In this document: one piece after another, positions 50,299 to 61,803 of the stretch
Layout of the letters: each line of letters starts with the position of its first letter
How positions within the stretch are numbered: the stretch's first letter is position 1
Assembly (NCBI RefSeq): GCF_020283565.1
Contig: NC_060061.1
Span: forward strand, 17,335,362 to 17,399,361
Reading direction: 5' to 3'
Source of the DNA: Trifolium pratense
Taxonomy: Eukaryota > Streptophyta > Magnoliopsida > Fabales > Fabaceae
Length of the DNA stretch: 64,000 nucleotides
Notes under the pieces: generated by a model
The model's input: only the letters and a program-made list of their open reading frames with translations
Told to the model about the DNA's origin: nothing
Databases searched by the model: none
Translations under genes and position numbers: made by a program

Positions 50299-51484
50299 TG
50301 TAACGACCCAATTTTCGTATTATTATTTTTATGTGTTAAAATATTTTATTTAACGTGGCATTTTAATTAAGTTAATAACTTGAGTTATTTATCGAGTACT
50401 TTAGTTATTAAGCGAGAGAGCGAGAGAGAGAGAGAGTTAACGTGTTATTGGGCCAAGCCAATTGGGCTTGAGGCCCAATGGGCCTTGTGTGTGTGAGGGG
50501 GCGCCATATGGCCATGAAGGAAGGGAGAAACATTTCATTTCTCATGGTTCTTGTGTTCTTGAGAGGAGAAGAGGAGATCTTGGGAGCTAGAGCAAGGGGA
50601 GAGCTAGGGATTCGAGATCTTCGTCGTGTTTTCTTCGAATCCAGGTAAGAGAGTAGATTTCATATTCGTGGGTGACTCGAGGAAGGGGAGAATGTCGATT
50701 TCTCCTCACCCGAACTTCCTCCACCCCATTTTCGTTTTAGCTTAGAACGGATTTTCTTGATGGAAATCGTTCCTAAGGTTCTTGATATGTTTAACATGCT
50801 TGTAACATGATTAATGAACGGAAATAATGGTTAAAACGAGCTTTCTAATGGATTAAACTCAAGAACTTTGTGTTCTTGAGAGTTTTGATGAAAAAGTGTC
50901 AATCTTTACTTTTTCGATGTTTATGGCGTAGATCTGAGAAATGAACCGTCCTTTTGTGTTTAGATATGTTTGTTTTGCTTGAATATGAACTTATTTGGGG
51001 TTTATAACATGAAAAATGGTTTATGTGAGAATCTTGAGAGTTTAGAGTTTGAAATGAGAAATGTAGAAAATTGTTATCTATGAGGTCTGAACCTTTACGT
51101 GCAATTTTGACCTCTTTTCGTTGTGAACTGGTTTTAGTGGTCAACATAAAAGTTGTAGCCCTGTTTGTTAGCTTTCCAACGAGTATATGTGCGTCTCCAT
51201 TGGACTTTCGTAGCCCAAGTTATGATCGTTGCAATGAGAGGCTGTCCAATAATTTCCGCCTGAAACGGCAGAGCAGTGAGCAGCCAGCCTTTCAGATGTT
51301 TTTCCGCCCCAGGCGTAAACATTTCCGCCTCAGGCGTAAAGTTCCGCCCCAGGCGTAAATATTTCCGCCCCGGGCGTAAATACTGCAGTTTGCACCAGTT
51401 TTTCATCTGTGATTTTCCGTTGCGTATTTTGAAAAAGATTTTACTAAAGGTAGAAATATATAAATAATGGGTTTGGGTGTTACA
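50299..51484 (+). repeat. Gypsy element (gene J), 3' LTR
   Basis: 1186 bp; its GA run is 4 bp longer than in the 5' LTR. Confidence 0.92.
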
Positions 51485-51489
51485 GAAGG
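51485..51489. other. Target duplication GAAGG, right
   Basis: Matches 36352-36356. Confidence 0.92.
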
Positions 51490-51784
51490 AGCAGGGGATG
51501 GTGTGTGATTATGGTGGTGATGATGGTGGTGAGGGGCGTTAGACGGTGGATGATGTGGTGACTTAGTTGGAGGGTGAAGTGGAGAATGTGAGTGATGAGG
51601 AGGGTAAGTTGGTGGAAGAGTTTCAAGGTGTTCGGCAAATGCAATGAAAGAGGTTAGTTGAAGGAAAAGAAGCCACATTGCAAGGGTTTTGGCCATTTCT
51701 CTTTGTAAGAGAAAGTAATCTAGAAAAAGATAGGAGAGGAAAGGAAAGTGAAGTGATGATGGTGTTATGTGAGTGTGAGGGTTG

Positions 51785-51791
51785 ATTTATA
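51785..51791 (-). promoter_or_regulatory. TATA box of copy J
   Basis: TATAAAT, 89 bp upstream of the ATG; the promoter is intact although the gene is split. Confidence 0.6.
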
Positions 51792-51868
51792 GCAGCTAAT
51801 GCCCAAAATCATTCCCCCTTTTTAAAAAATGTTAGCTTTGGAAAATAAAATTGTTGTGAATACATATA

Positions 51869-52019
51869 GAATAGAATATTCATGTTATTAAGTATAATTA
51901 TATTTGTATTTATTTGTAATTATTTTTATATATACACTAATAATAACCTATGAATAATGACAATCATAAATAAAATAATTATAAATATAATTATACTTAA
52001 TCACATGAATATTCTTTTC
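51869..52019. repeat. MITE-like inverted repeat, unit 10
   Basis: Full 151-bp form, without the deletion seen in units 7-9. Confidence 0.6.
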
Positions 52020-52179
52020 TAAAAATTCTTCCAAGGTTTTTAATTATAAGACTTTTTTTCAAAAATAGTTTGTCTCTTTTTTATAAATTTTTAGGTGCAA
52101 TTATTATTAATTTTTAAATACATCTCTTATTAATACTACTATCAATTTATATATATGTAAAGTTAACAATAAATATCAA

Positions 52180-52367
52180 GAGCGCTGATATGATATGGCA
52201 CGAGTCTCTTCTAACTTAATCAAGGTTCTGAGTTTGATATCTCGCTTGGATATGTAGCAACGTTAAAATTCATAGGGAGAGCTTGTCGCCATTTGGGTCC
52301 CACATGGCTCGTGGGATTAGTCTCTGCAATTGCGTGCAGACGATATCCGGTTCACACAAAAAAAAAA
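52180..52367 (+). mobile_element. tRNA-type SINE, unit 10
   Basis: Last SINE of the array; none follows gene K. Confidence 0.7.
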
Positions 52368-52623
52368 TCAATAGTAAATACAGGGTAATTTAATAATAGT
52401 CACACACTTTTAAGACAAATTTATTATTTCAATAGTCTTTTTAAATATCCGTAATTTTTTTTATCTTATTCATCCTCATCTGCATCACGTTCATCATTTT
52501 TTTCACTAATTTATAGTAAGTACATTCAAATATACCTAAAAAATTTATAAATGGAAATGTCCTAATAGAAATCTAGTTTAGAAATGGAAAGGTCCTAATA
52601 GGATCCGTTCTTTTTTCCGGAAA

Positions 52624-53356
52624 GTGGGTCGTGGTAGTCTTATGACTAATGAAGAGAACCACAATATCAATATGACAAATGGCAATAGTTGTCCCCAGCG
52701 CCAACAAAGACTTGAATCCATTATGCATGTATTAAGAGACTTCGAAGAAATAATGAAATTTTGGTCCTCAATTATCAAACCTGATAATTGGGCAAAATTC
52801 TTTAGCATGGATCTCATGTCTTGGCTTGAATGGTACCTTGATAATGGAGATATTGAAAATACACTTGGAGTTGGGTGACTGTTTTTGGCGTCTCTATCAA
52901 ATCATTGTGGAAGGATCGTAATGATTGGTTTTTAATTAGTATTCCAACCTTCGACACATTTGGCTTCTTCATATAGCTAACCGAGTGCAAATGGTAGTTA
53001 ATAGTATTATTAAACCCGCGGCTTATATGGAGAGCTTTTGCTCCATCATTCCTATTAGATGGGAGCTCCCTCCTATAGATACTCTTAAGTTTAATGTAGA
53101 TGTAGCGCAAAGTAAAAGGAATGACTTCTCAGCGTGTGGCAAATTGCTTAGAGACTCTCATGGTGGTCTTATTCAAGGTTTTTATTGCAACTTTGGCCGC
53201 AATAATGCTCAGGGTGCTGAGATGTGGAGTTTAGTTCATGGTATGCGTATTGCTCGTCATCTTAACTGTGTCATTTTTAAAATAGACTCTACCTTTGTTT
53301 CAGATGTTGTTCTCAATCGTATTTTACCATCACATCTTATCTCGAACCTCTCCTAG
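52624..53356 (+). pseudogene. LINE RNase H fragment, unit 10
   Basis: RNase H piece open again (52985-53356) with W26 restored, but sharing the A106S and P117H types of units 7-9. First piece has G29R-type change (CAACAAAGACTT). Confidence 0.75.
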
Positions 53357-53957
53357 AAGAGGTGTTTAATCTACTAAATTTTTCGGATTTATTATCCAAA
53401 AGGGATTTGATGCTCCTTTCTCCCCGAATTTAATTATTTCTGAATATGATTTTTTGCATGCTCTTCTAGTTTTAGATTGTGAGGTTTCTACTACCCCTCG
53501 TTTAATTCGTTAATTTAAGTCTTTTATAAAAATAAATCCGACAATTTTCTTGGTAAATAAAACGACAAATAGATTAGAGTAAACAAATTAAACAAAAGCG
53601 ATAAACATCATTTCTTTAATTAATACTAGTATTTAATAATAATTCTTACAAGAACCATAAATCACACACACATAACATCACTCTTTATCATGTAGTGATG
53701 ATTCAAGCTCAAAAGTAAACACCATATTTTAACACAAGATGAAACCAACCTCCTAACACTAAAACACAACAATCTAATTTATAAATAAACTCGAAATTAA
53801 TTTTTTAATATTCTAATCATCTTAATTAACGAGGACATTTGGGCTCAAATGCAAGAGGCCCAACAGTGTAAATAGTGAAATGAAGACCCTTAGACACATA
53901 AGGTTTCCCGGACCTAAGAGCAGCACCAGTAAGCCCACCATTAAGATTTGAAGGCTT

Positions 53958-53962
53958 CAGCC
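53958..53962. other. Target duplication CAGCC, left
   Basis: Repeated at 61799-61803; intact copies read CTTCAGCCCATTT. Confidence 0.92.
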
Positions 53963-54776
53963 TGTAACACCCAAACCCGTTATTTAATTAACTCTGCCTT
54001 TATAAAATCTTTTTCGAAAATACGCAGCGGAAAAATTGAAAATCTGATTTATAAAGCGCTGGTTTGAATATCACAAACTTCATTCAAAGATAATACGAAT
54101 ACATTTATCTAGTAAAATATTCGAATGAACTAAAAACAAAACCTCGCATCGAACGATGCGTTATTAGTTATACAAAACGGATACTTTTCAAATGAAAGCT
54201 TAAGACCAACAGAGTATACTAAGAGGACTACATGCATATACATATAAAAACCCCTTTTTCCCGTGTCTCAATCAGAGCAGAGCTTCACCATTGCACTCGG
54301 ACGAGGCTAACACATAACCTGTCAACCTGGACCCCCAAAGGTCCAGCAAATACACATAGCAGAGAGTTAGAAAACATAAACATAAATATAAGTGTGAGTA
54401 GTATACTACACACTTCACACGCTATCATACATTTCTAACTCACGCACATACATCGTCAAATACGACTACCAATCAATCATTCATTTACAAACACACCAAT
54501 CATATAGTTTCACGTCTTCTCGGACACTACCAAAGTGTTCATTTTATAGTCATGACGGACTCTGCTCACATACCAAGACATGGCAACAATCATAGTATTA
54601 AATAATTAGTAAATACCAAAGCTTAACACATACGGAAAACACATTACAATCCAATCGGATATTGTCACATAACAATTATCAAATACATGTGCATTTACCC
54701 TAATGCATCTAATGCCAATTATCCAATGTCATGTCATCCCTAGACACGACTAATGCATGTGGTACCAATTTACATT

Positions 54777-54853
54777 GTTCAGATTTCAGTCATGACGGAC
54801 TGTTCAGATTATAGTCATGTACGGACTGTTCAGATTATAGTCATGCATGGACT
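54777..54853. repeat. Three 25-26-bp repeats in LTR
   Basis: Three copies of GTTCAGAT..AGTCATG..GGACT, followed by dispersed CAGTTTTACATCATGCAGGAT-like motifs to about 55060. Same cluster at 60066-60142 in the other LTR. Confidence 0.85.
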
Positions 54854-55585
54854 CTACATCAGTTTTACATCATGCAGGATGCTGGCCAACTTATACCATC
54901 TCATTCAGTTTTACATCGTTGCTGGATGGTGTCAGTTTTAGATCATGCAGGATCATCATCAATACAGTTTAAAATCATGTCGGATCTCGGTTATCATCAA
55001 CCATCTCACTCATAAAGAGGAGTCACACAGTTTTATATCATGTTTGGATATGGGCTCTAGATTTCGGATAACATAATCCCATCTTCGGCCACTTTTGGAA
55101 AACATAGTCCATTTACTCTATTGGAATACACATGATTCCAATATCACAATTTATTCATGAATGCATGATTACTTTTAAACACATCAAATACATGACGCTA
55201 TCTAGCTCGAAGCTATTCATTCACTGATGCGGAAACACAATTCCAACATCTAACACATTAGGATAACACAATATCCTATCACTCCAATCATAATTATTCA
55301 CATGATAATTATCTGCATAACCATTTTTATACACATAAAGTTTCATTTACACTTATGTCATAAAACACACATCATTTCCTTAACATTGCAAATTAATGCT
55401 AAAACATCACATTGCTCACTTTAAGCTACAACTTATTGCACACACGTTTATCGATCATATAACGATTAACAATAAGTATTAACAGTATCAACATGTATCA
55501 ACAATCATGTAAGGATACCCTTAAACCATGTTACAAGTGCCTAATTACACTTACAAACATTAACAAAATTTGCTGTCACAGAGGC

Positions 55586-55709
55586 CTTCGCTAAGCGAAG
55601 CCTTAGCGAGACTTGGCGAACCTCACCAGGAAGTCACCTGCTCATGGCGAGCTTTGGCGAGCTTCAGCGAACATGTTCGCTACAGCGAACTCCTGGTCGC
55701 TTAGCGAAC
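55586..55709. repeat. GCGAA/TCGCT motif cluster in LTR
   Basis: About ten GCGAA, GCGAG or TTCGCT motifs, some palindromic (TTCGCTAAGCGAA). Repeated at 60875-60998 in the other LTR. Confidence 0.75.
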
Positions 55710-56509
55710 TATACCAGAAAAATATCTGTTCTTGAGTTTCAATAAGGCGGTTTAACATCAAATCAACTCAAAAATTCATCCAAACATGTTATAAATTCAT
55801 ATAAACAGTCATTTCAAACATATATGGTATCAAGGAACATTAATCATCCCTTCCAAACATCCAAATACCTCAAACAATCAAAATCATGTCAATTTCTTGC
55901 ATATTAAGCAAGTTTAACAAAACATGCAAATCATTGATCAAACATCTACATATACCCACTTTCAACTCCCCAAAGTTGTTTACCTCATCTACCATGAGTT
56001 CACTAAACATGTTAGGATCAAAAGAATCCATTTTCCATTAAGAAAATCACCCACAAAACCCACAAGAAAATAGAGTGGAAAGAGTTTGGGAATGGAGGAA
56101 TCGACATCCTCCCCTCTTTCGAATCACTCACGAATATGTAATCTAACTCTCGTACCTTAGCTCGACGAATCCACAAGCTTGCTCTTCTCTTTCTCTCCCA
56201 CGAGCTCTTCCTCTCCCTCATGAGCTCCTTGCCCTAGCTAAGCTCTTGAACTTCTCATGGAATTGTAACTTATGAGACTATTCACCCAAACTTATGCTAC
56301 TTATAGCTCTCTCTATTCTCATGGATCCAAGCCCACTTGGCTTAGGCCCAATGCCTATTCCACGCCCAAAGGCCCAAACAACATAACTTCTCGCTCATTA
56401 ACTTACGTTCTCGCTAAATGATTATTCGCCGCTTAATAATTTAATTATAAATCACGCCCTCGCGTAATAAAATAATTAAATAACGAATACTAAATTTTGG
56501 GTCGTTACA

Positions 56510-56523
56510 ATTCTACCCCCCTT
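56510..56523 (-). other. Polypurine tract, Gypsy element (gene K)
   Basis: AAGGGGGGTAGAAT on the minus strand next to the 3' LTR. Confidence 0.85.
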
Positions 56524-59233
56524 AAAAGATTTTCGCCCTCGAAAATTACCCGACTAAAACACAACTCCGGATAAACTCCCTCATCCGACTTTCTAATTTC
56601 CAACTTGCATTCTAACCAACGGGTTTTCTAGTCATAATACCTTAACCGATACGGTCTCTTACACAAACTCCGATTCAAAATCACACTTCTTCTGAATTCG
56701 TACCAACAACACACACAAACTCCAAACCAAACCAAGTTTGACAAAATCAGTCAATCCCAATCGACACAATCTCGTCTACTCATCAACAATAGATCAAGGA
56801 CAGCTAATCCCTTGATTTGTCGATAGATAGTCAACAATCGTGATGATGGCATAAACCATTCTCATCAAACTACTTAAAACTTTCTCTTAACATCTTACGG
56901 TACTCACAGCACCGCCCCAAAAACAAATTCTACTCCGTCTAATGCACTCCGAAAAGACACCTCTGTTGCATACTCCGCAACTCCTTAAGTTCCATAGGTT
57001 CTCAACATTTTCTTAAATCGTTTCACTGTGCCGAATCTCATTCCAACCGTCAAATTCTTTTTTTTTTTTTTTTCCTTGCAATTCCCCAAATCATCGCGTC
57101 GAACATTCAGCATAACTGTTTTATTTTCCAAATAATCTCTTATCCAATTTCTGACTTCCTTAACATGACCTTTCCAATGTCACTTTTCCGTCAAGGTACT
57201 TTTATCCAGAATATTACCTTAAGTCACTCGTCGACTAACTATCATTTCATCGTCCATGATGAAAATATCCAAAATATTTTATTTCCTTACCACATAGTAT
57301 TACTATACTACTCCAACATATACGATGTTCCCAACATCACTTAGTCTCCACCGACTTTTCCATTCCATAAATAATTTTCCAATTGCTACAAAACATCTCT
57401 GATACTTGCTTCAAGCATCACTTCCAAATTCTCAACACACATTTTCCAAACACAACAATTACTTATGTGTGAGATAGTCCTTTCCGCAAATTCTTACTTG
57501 ACATAAGTCACTTTCTTACGTCTCTCTAATACTCGTGCTTGACACGTTTCCAAAGGCTAACTTTCTTATCCCCAAACATCCAAAGATAACACTTCGCACT
57601 TAGCTTCTCATCAACCTCTAAGGTTTCATCCAATCTTAGACACTAGTTGTCTGATTATTGTCCAAATGGATTCATTTCCTTCCTCTATAAACTTCTTATG
57701 AAATCCTTCGATTTGTTATCCCACTTCCATCTTGGAATAACTCTACTACTTGTACAATCATATGCCACTTGATAACTTAAAAAGTTTGCTAATCTTATTA
57801 TGATATCTTCATAACTTCATTCTCATTCCGTGGTTAACTAACACTAACGGTTTACAAGGCTCCACCTCTATTTCTAAGTTTCTCAAATCCTTCCAAGAAA
57901 TGACTACTCGGTTCAAACATACTCAACCTTTATAAATCCTTCCTAGGCTCTTCTTGATCACCTAGTAATTCTGTATTTAAATCTCAGCTACTATCAAAAG
58001 TTGATTTCCAAACAACCATGATCTCCGTCTTGTTGATTCCAACACAACTCTCATCAGATTCCTCTGAAAACTTTTCATCAACAAAGCTTCCATCTTTATC
58101 ACTCTTCCTCCCCTTTGAGGATGAACCATCAAGTGAAAGACAACCAAACAATGGAACATTCTTGCTACGAGTTCCGCTAGAAACACCACCAGTCCCACTT
58201 ATTGTAATCGGGTCTTCAGTTCCCTAACCACACCTTCCATCCTTGACATCAATCTCCCACTTAACTTAACCCTCAAGGTATCCACCATTCGCATACTCGT
58301 CGTATGATCATCACTAGGTTTTCTTACCCTCGACGCACACGTCTTCTTCGTTTCCCAGCAACGGTTTTCACTTAACATTCAATCTGCTCCATCGTTCCCC
58401 AATGGCCACATTCTCCTTACGGCTAAACAACTTCATTCCGACTCACTCCGAAATGATCATCTGATACTTCCTCCAAATATTCTCCAAATAAGAACTCCAC
58501 TTCGAACAACGCTACTCAATCTTAAACAATCCACTTCAAGAACATCTCTATTCGTCCTTACTTCTCGCGTTCGAAACATCTTGGAGAGACAAAATCTTCT
58601 CCCCCACTTATCTCAAACCCACCTTTACACTTCCACTAGAACATCCGGTGTAAGCACCTAACCGTCCTATCGATTCCAAATCTATTCCTCCCAAGAGAAA
58701 TCTAATACCGACAGCATTCACATGCATGTCGTATGCAAAGGGTAAACATAAGGTAAGATATCTAAGCATCTACTCAAAACCCCGGTGCAGTCCTCTTGAC
58801 ATACACACCACTGCAAAATACATAAACACACTATTCCAGTCTATGCTAACGTAACAACCTACGTAACAACTAGCATACATAATTACTACCACATGTCTAT
58901 ACATATATTTATAACTAAACTATATGTAAGACAATGAAACATCCATGTACACAAGACATCGAGTCAAGTACATGCATTACATTTCATATCACTCACAGAT
59001 ATGAATTCCACAAAATCAATTCAAACATGTATATATATATATATATATATAAAATATAGCATGCTTTCAACAACTTCTCAACACGAGAATACATTCACAC
59101 TTAAGTAAACACTCAAGCTATAAACATAATAATACACAACAAAAACAGACAGACACAACTGGCACACATGCTCACTCGATCTGAATGCACAGACCGGCTC
59201 TGATTGACACCTAACCTCACAGTCCGAAGACGA
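56524..59233 (-). pseudogene. Decayed internal region of Gypsy element (gene K)
   Basis: No gag or pol frame. Order on the minus strand parallels the element in gene J: leader (59250-59060), a block with GATAAGTGGGGGAGAAG (about 58620), then long AT-rich remnants with a weak match to the integrase-side stretch of the other element (about 57850-57560), and the common 3' end. Contains a T16 run at 57058-57073 and an (AT)n run at 59031-59051. Confidence 0.7.
59031..59051. repeat. (AT)n microsatellite
   Basis: About ten AT repeats in the element leader. Confidence 0.9.
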
Positions 59234-59248
59234 CCTGCTCTGATACCA
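59234..59248 (-). other. Primer binding site, Gypsy element (gene K)
   Basis: TGGTATCAGAGCAGG on the minus strand, three bases from the 5' LTR. Confidence 0.9.
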
Positions 59249-59251
59249 CTT

Positions 59252-61798
59252 TGTAACACCCAAACCCGTTATTTAATTAACTCTGCCTTTATAAAATCTT
59301 TTTCGAAAATACGCAGCGGAAAAATTGAAAATCTGATTTATAAAGCGCTGGTTTGAATATCACAAACTTCATTCAAAGATAATACGAATACATTTATCTA
59401 GTAAAATATTCGAATGAACTAAAAACAAAACCTCGCATCGAACGATGCGTTATTAGTTATACAAAACGGATACTTTTCAAATGAAAGCTTAAGACCAACA
59501 GAGTATACTAAGAGGACTACATGCATATACATATAAAAACCCCTTTTTCCCGTGTCTCAATCAGAGCAGAGCTTCACCATTGCACTCGGACGAGGTTAAC
59601 ACATAACCTGTCAACCTGGACCCCCAAAGGTCCAGCAAATACACATAGCAGAGAGTTAGAAAACATAAACATAAATATAAGTGTGAGTAGTATACTACAC
59701 ACTTCACACGCTATCATACATTTCTAACTCACGCACATACATCGTCAAATACGACTACCAATCAATCATTCATTTACAAACACACCAATCATATAGTTTC
59801 ACGTCTTCTCGGACACTACCAAAGTGTTCATTTTATAGTCATGACGGACTCTGCTCACATACCAAGACATGGCAACAATCATAGTATTAAATAATTAGTA
59901 AATACCAAAGCTTAACACATACGGAAAACACATTACAATCCAATCGGATATTGTCACATAACAATTATCAAATACATGTGCATTTACCCTAATGCATCTA
60001 ATGCCAATTATCCAATGTCATGTCATCCCTAGACACGACTAATGCATGTGGTACCAATTTACATTGTTCAGATTTCAGTCATGACGGACTGTTCAGATTA
60101 TAGTCATGTACGGACTGTTCAGATTATAGTCATGCACGGACTCTACATCAGTTTTACATCATGCAGGATGCTGGCCAACTTAGACCATCTCATTCAGTTT
60201 TACATCGTTGCTGGATGGTGTCAGTTTTAGATCATGCAGGATCATCATCAATACAGTTTAAAATCATGTCGGATCTCGGTTATCATCAACCATCTCACTC
60301 ATAAAGAGGAGTCACACAGTTTTATATCATGTTTGGATATGGGCTCTAGATTTCGGATAACATAATCCCATCTTCGGCCACTTTTGGAAAACATAGTCCA
60401 TTTACTCTATTGGAATACACATGATTCCAATATCACAATTTATTCATGAATGCATGATTACTTTTAAACACATCAAATACATGACGCTATCTAGCTCGAA
60501 GCTATTCATTCACTGATGCGGAAACACAATTCCAACATCTAACACATTAGGATAACACAATATCCTATCACTCCAATCATAATTATTCACATGATAATTA
60601 TCTGCATAACCATTTTTATACACATAAAGTTTCATTTACACTTATGTCATAAAACACACATCATTTCCTTAACATTGCAAATTAATGCTAAAACATCACA
60701 TTGCTCACTTTAAGCTACAACTTATTGCACACACGTTTATCGATCATATAACGATTAACAATAAGTATTAACAGTATCAACATGTATCAACAATCATGTA
60801 AGGATACCCTTAAACCATGTTACAAGTGCCTAATTACACTTACAAACATTAACAAAATTTGCTGTCACAGAGGCCTTCGCTAAGCGAAGCCTTAGCGAGA
60901 CTTGGCGAACCTCACCAGGAAGTCACCTGCTCATGGCGAGCTTTGGCGAGCTTCAGCGAACATGTTCGCTACAGCGAACTCCTGGTCGCTTAGCGAACTA
61001 TACCAGAAAAATATCTGTTCTTGAGTTTCAATAAGGCGGTTTAACATCAAATCAACTCAAAAATTCATCCAAACATGTTATAAATTCATATAAACAGTCA
61101 TTTCAAACATATATGGTATCAAGGAACATTAATCATCCCTTCCAAACATCCAAATACCTCAAACAATCAAAATCATGTCAATTTCTTGCATATTAAGCAA
61201 GTTTAACAAAACATGCAAATCATTGATCAAACATCTACATATACCCACTTTCAACTCCCCAAAGTTGTTTACCTCATCTACCATGAGTTCACTAAACATG
61301 TTAGGATCAAAAGAATCCATTTTCCATTAAGAAAATCACCCACAAAACCCACAAGAAAATAGAGTGGAAAGAGTTTGGGAATGGAGGAATCGACATCCTC
61401 CCCTCTTTCGAATCACTCACGAATATGTAATCTAACTCTCGTACCTTAGCTCGACGAATCCACAAGCTTGCTCTTCTCTTTCTCTCCCACGAGCTCTTCC
61501 TCTCCCTCATGAGCTCCTTGCCCTAGCTAAGCTCTTGAACTTCTCATGGAATTGTAACTTATGAGACTATTCACCCAAACTTATGCTACTTATAGCTCTC
61601 TCTATTCTCATGGATCCAAGCCCACTTGGCTTAGGCCCAATGCCTATTCCACGCCCAAAGGCCCAAACAACATAACTTCTCGCTCATTAACTTACGTTCT
61701 CGCTAAATGATTATTCGCCGCTTAATAATTTAATTATAAATCACGCCCTCGCGTAATAAAATAATTAAATAACGAATACTAAATTTTGGGTCGTTACA
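59252..61798 (-). repeat. Gypsy element (gene K), 5' LTR
   Basis: 2547 bp; three substitutions against 53963-56509 were seen. A splice-donor-like GGTACGAGAG lies on the minus strand at about 61436-61445, at the place where the other Gypsy LTR has GGTAAGAGAG. Confidence 0.92.
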
Positions 61799-61803
61799 CA
61801 GCC
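61799..61803. other. Target duplication CAGCC, right
   Basis: Matches 53958-53962. Confidence 0.92.

Larger units (their letters stand above)
36357..51484 (+). mobile_element. Ty3/Gypsy retrotransposon with decayed pol, carrying a nested element
   Basis: LTRs are 36357-37538 (1182 bp) and 50299-51484 (1186 bp); without the nested element at 40655-49991 and its duplication the host element is 5786 bp. An initiator-Met primer site follows the 5' LTR and a purine tract precedes the 3' LTR. The internal DNA (about 3.4 kb) has RNase H and integrase N-terminal traces of a chromovirus-like Gypsy pol (see 38990-39390) but stops and frameshifts throughout, and no gag. The LTRs differ by two substitutions seen (TTGGGCTAAGCC/TTGGGCCAAGCC; TTTTAATG/TTTTGATG) and a 4-bp GA-run difference, so insertion is recent although the coding region is long dead; it must have moved in trans. 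Confidence 0.9.
35574..51696 (-). pseudogene. AGP31-like gene, copy J, split in exon 1 by a Gypsy element
   Basis: Gene parts: start and codons 1-69 at 51696-51490, then the 15,128-bp insertion 36357-51484 with its GAAGG duplication, then the rest of exon 1 at 36356-36059, intron 36058-35867 and exon 2 35866-35574. The two exon 1 parts add up to the usual 505 nt, with no loss at the site. P86H and the ATATCGCTG intron marker tie it to H and I. The insertion falls in the SPAPSP-coding stretch. Read from its own promoter, translation passes into the LTR and stops after about 97 residues in all. No other damage is seen, so the knock-out is due to the insertion. Confidence 0.92.
53963..56509 (-). 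repeat. Gypsy element (gene K), 3' LTR
   Basis: 2547 bp; minus-strand ends TGTAACGACCC...GTGTTACA. Short reading frames inside it are chance. Holds two internal repeat clusters. Confidence 0.92.
53963..61798 (-). mobile_element. Ty3/Gypsy retrotransposon with decayed internal region (7836 bp)
   Basis: LTRs 53963-56509 and 59252-61798 (2547 bp each), internal 56510-59251. Purine tract at the left and initiator-Met primer site at the right give minus orientation. The internal 2.7 kb has no long frame and matches, in order, the decayed internal region of the Gypsy element in gene J: leader, GATAAGTGGGGGAGAAG block, ATGATTGTTGACTATC-like block and the final GAGGGCGAAAATCTTTTAA. Three LTR substitutions were seen (GAGGCTAAC/GAGGTTAAC; CATGCATGG/CATGCACGG; CTTATACC/CTTAGACC), so insertion is recent. 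Confidence 0.9.

Noticed and set aside
56018..56221. 67-codon frame repeated at 61307-61510
   Set aside because: Lies in the LTR leader of the Gypsy element, across a splice-donor-like site; no protein similarity recognised.
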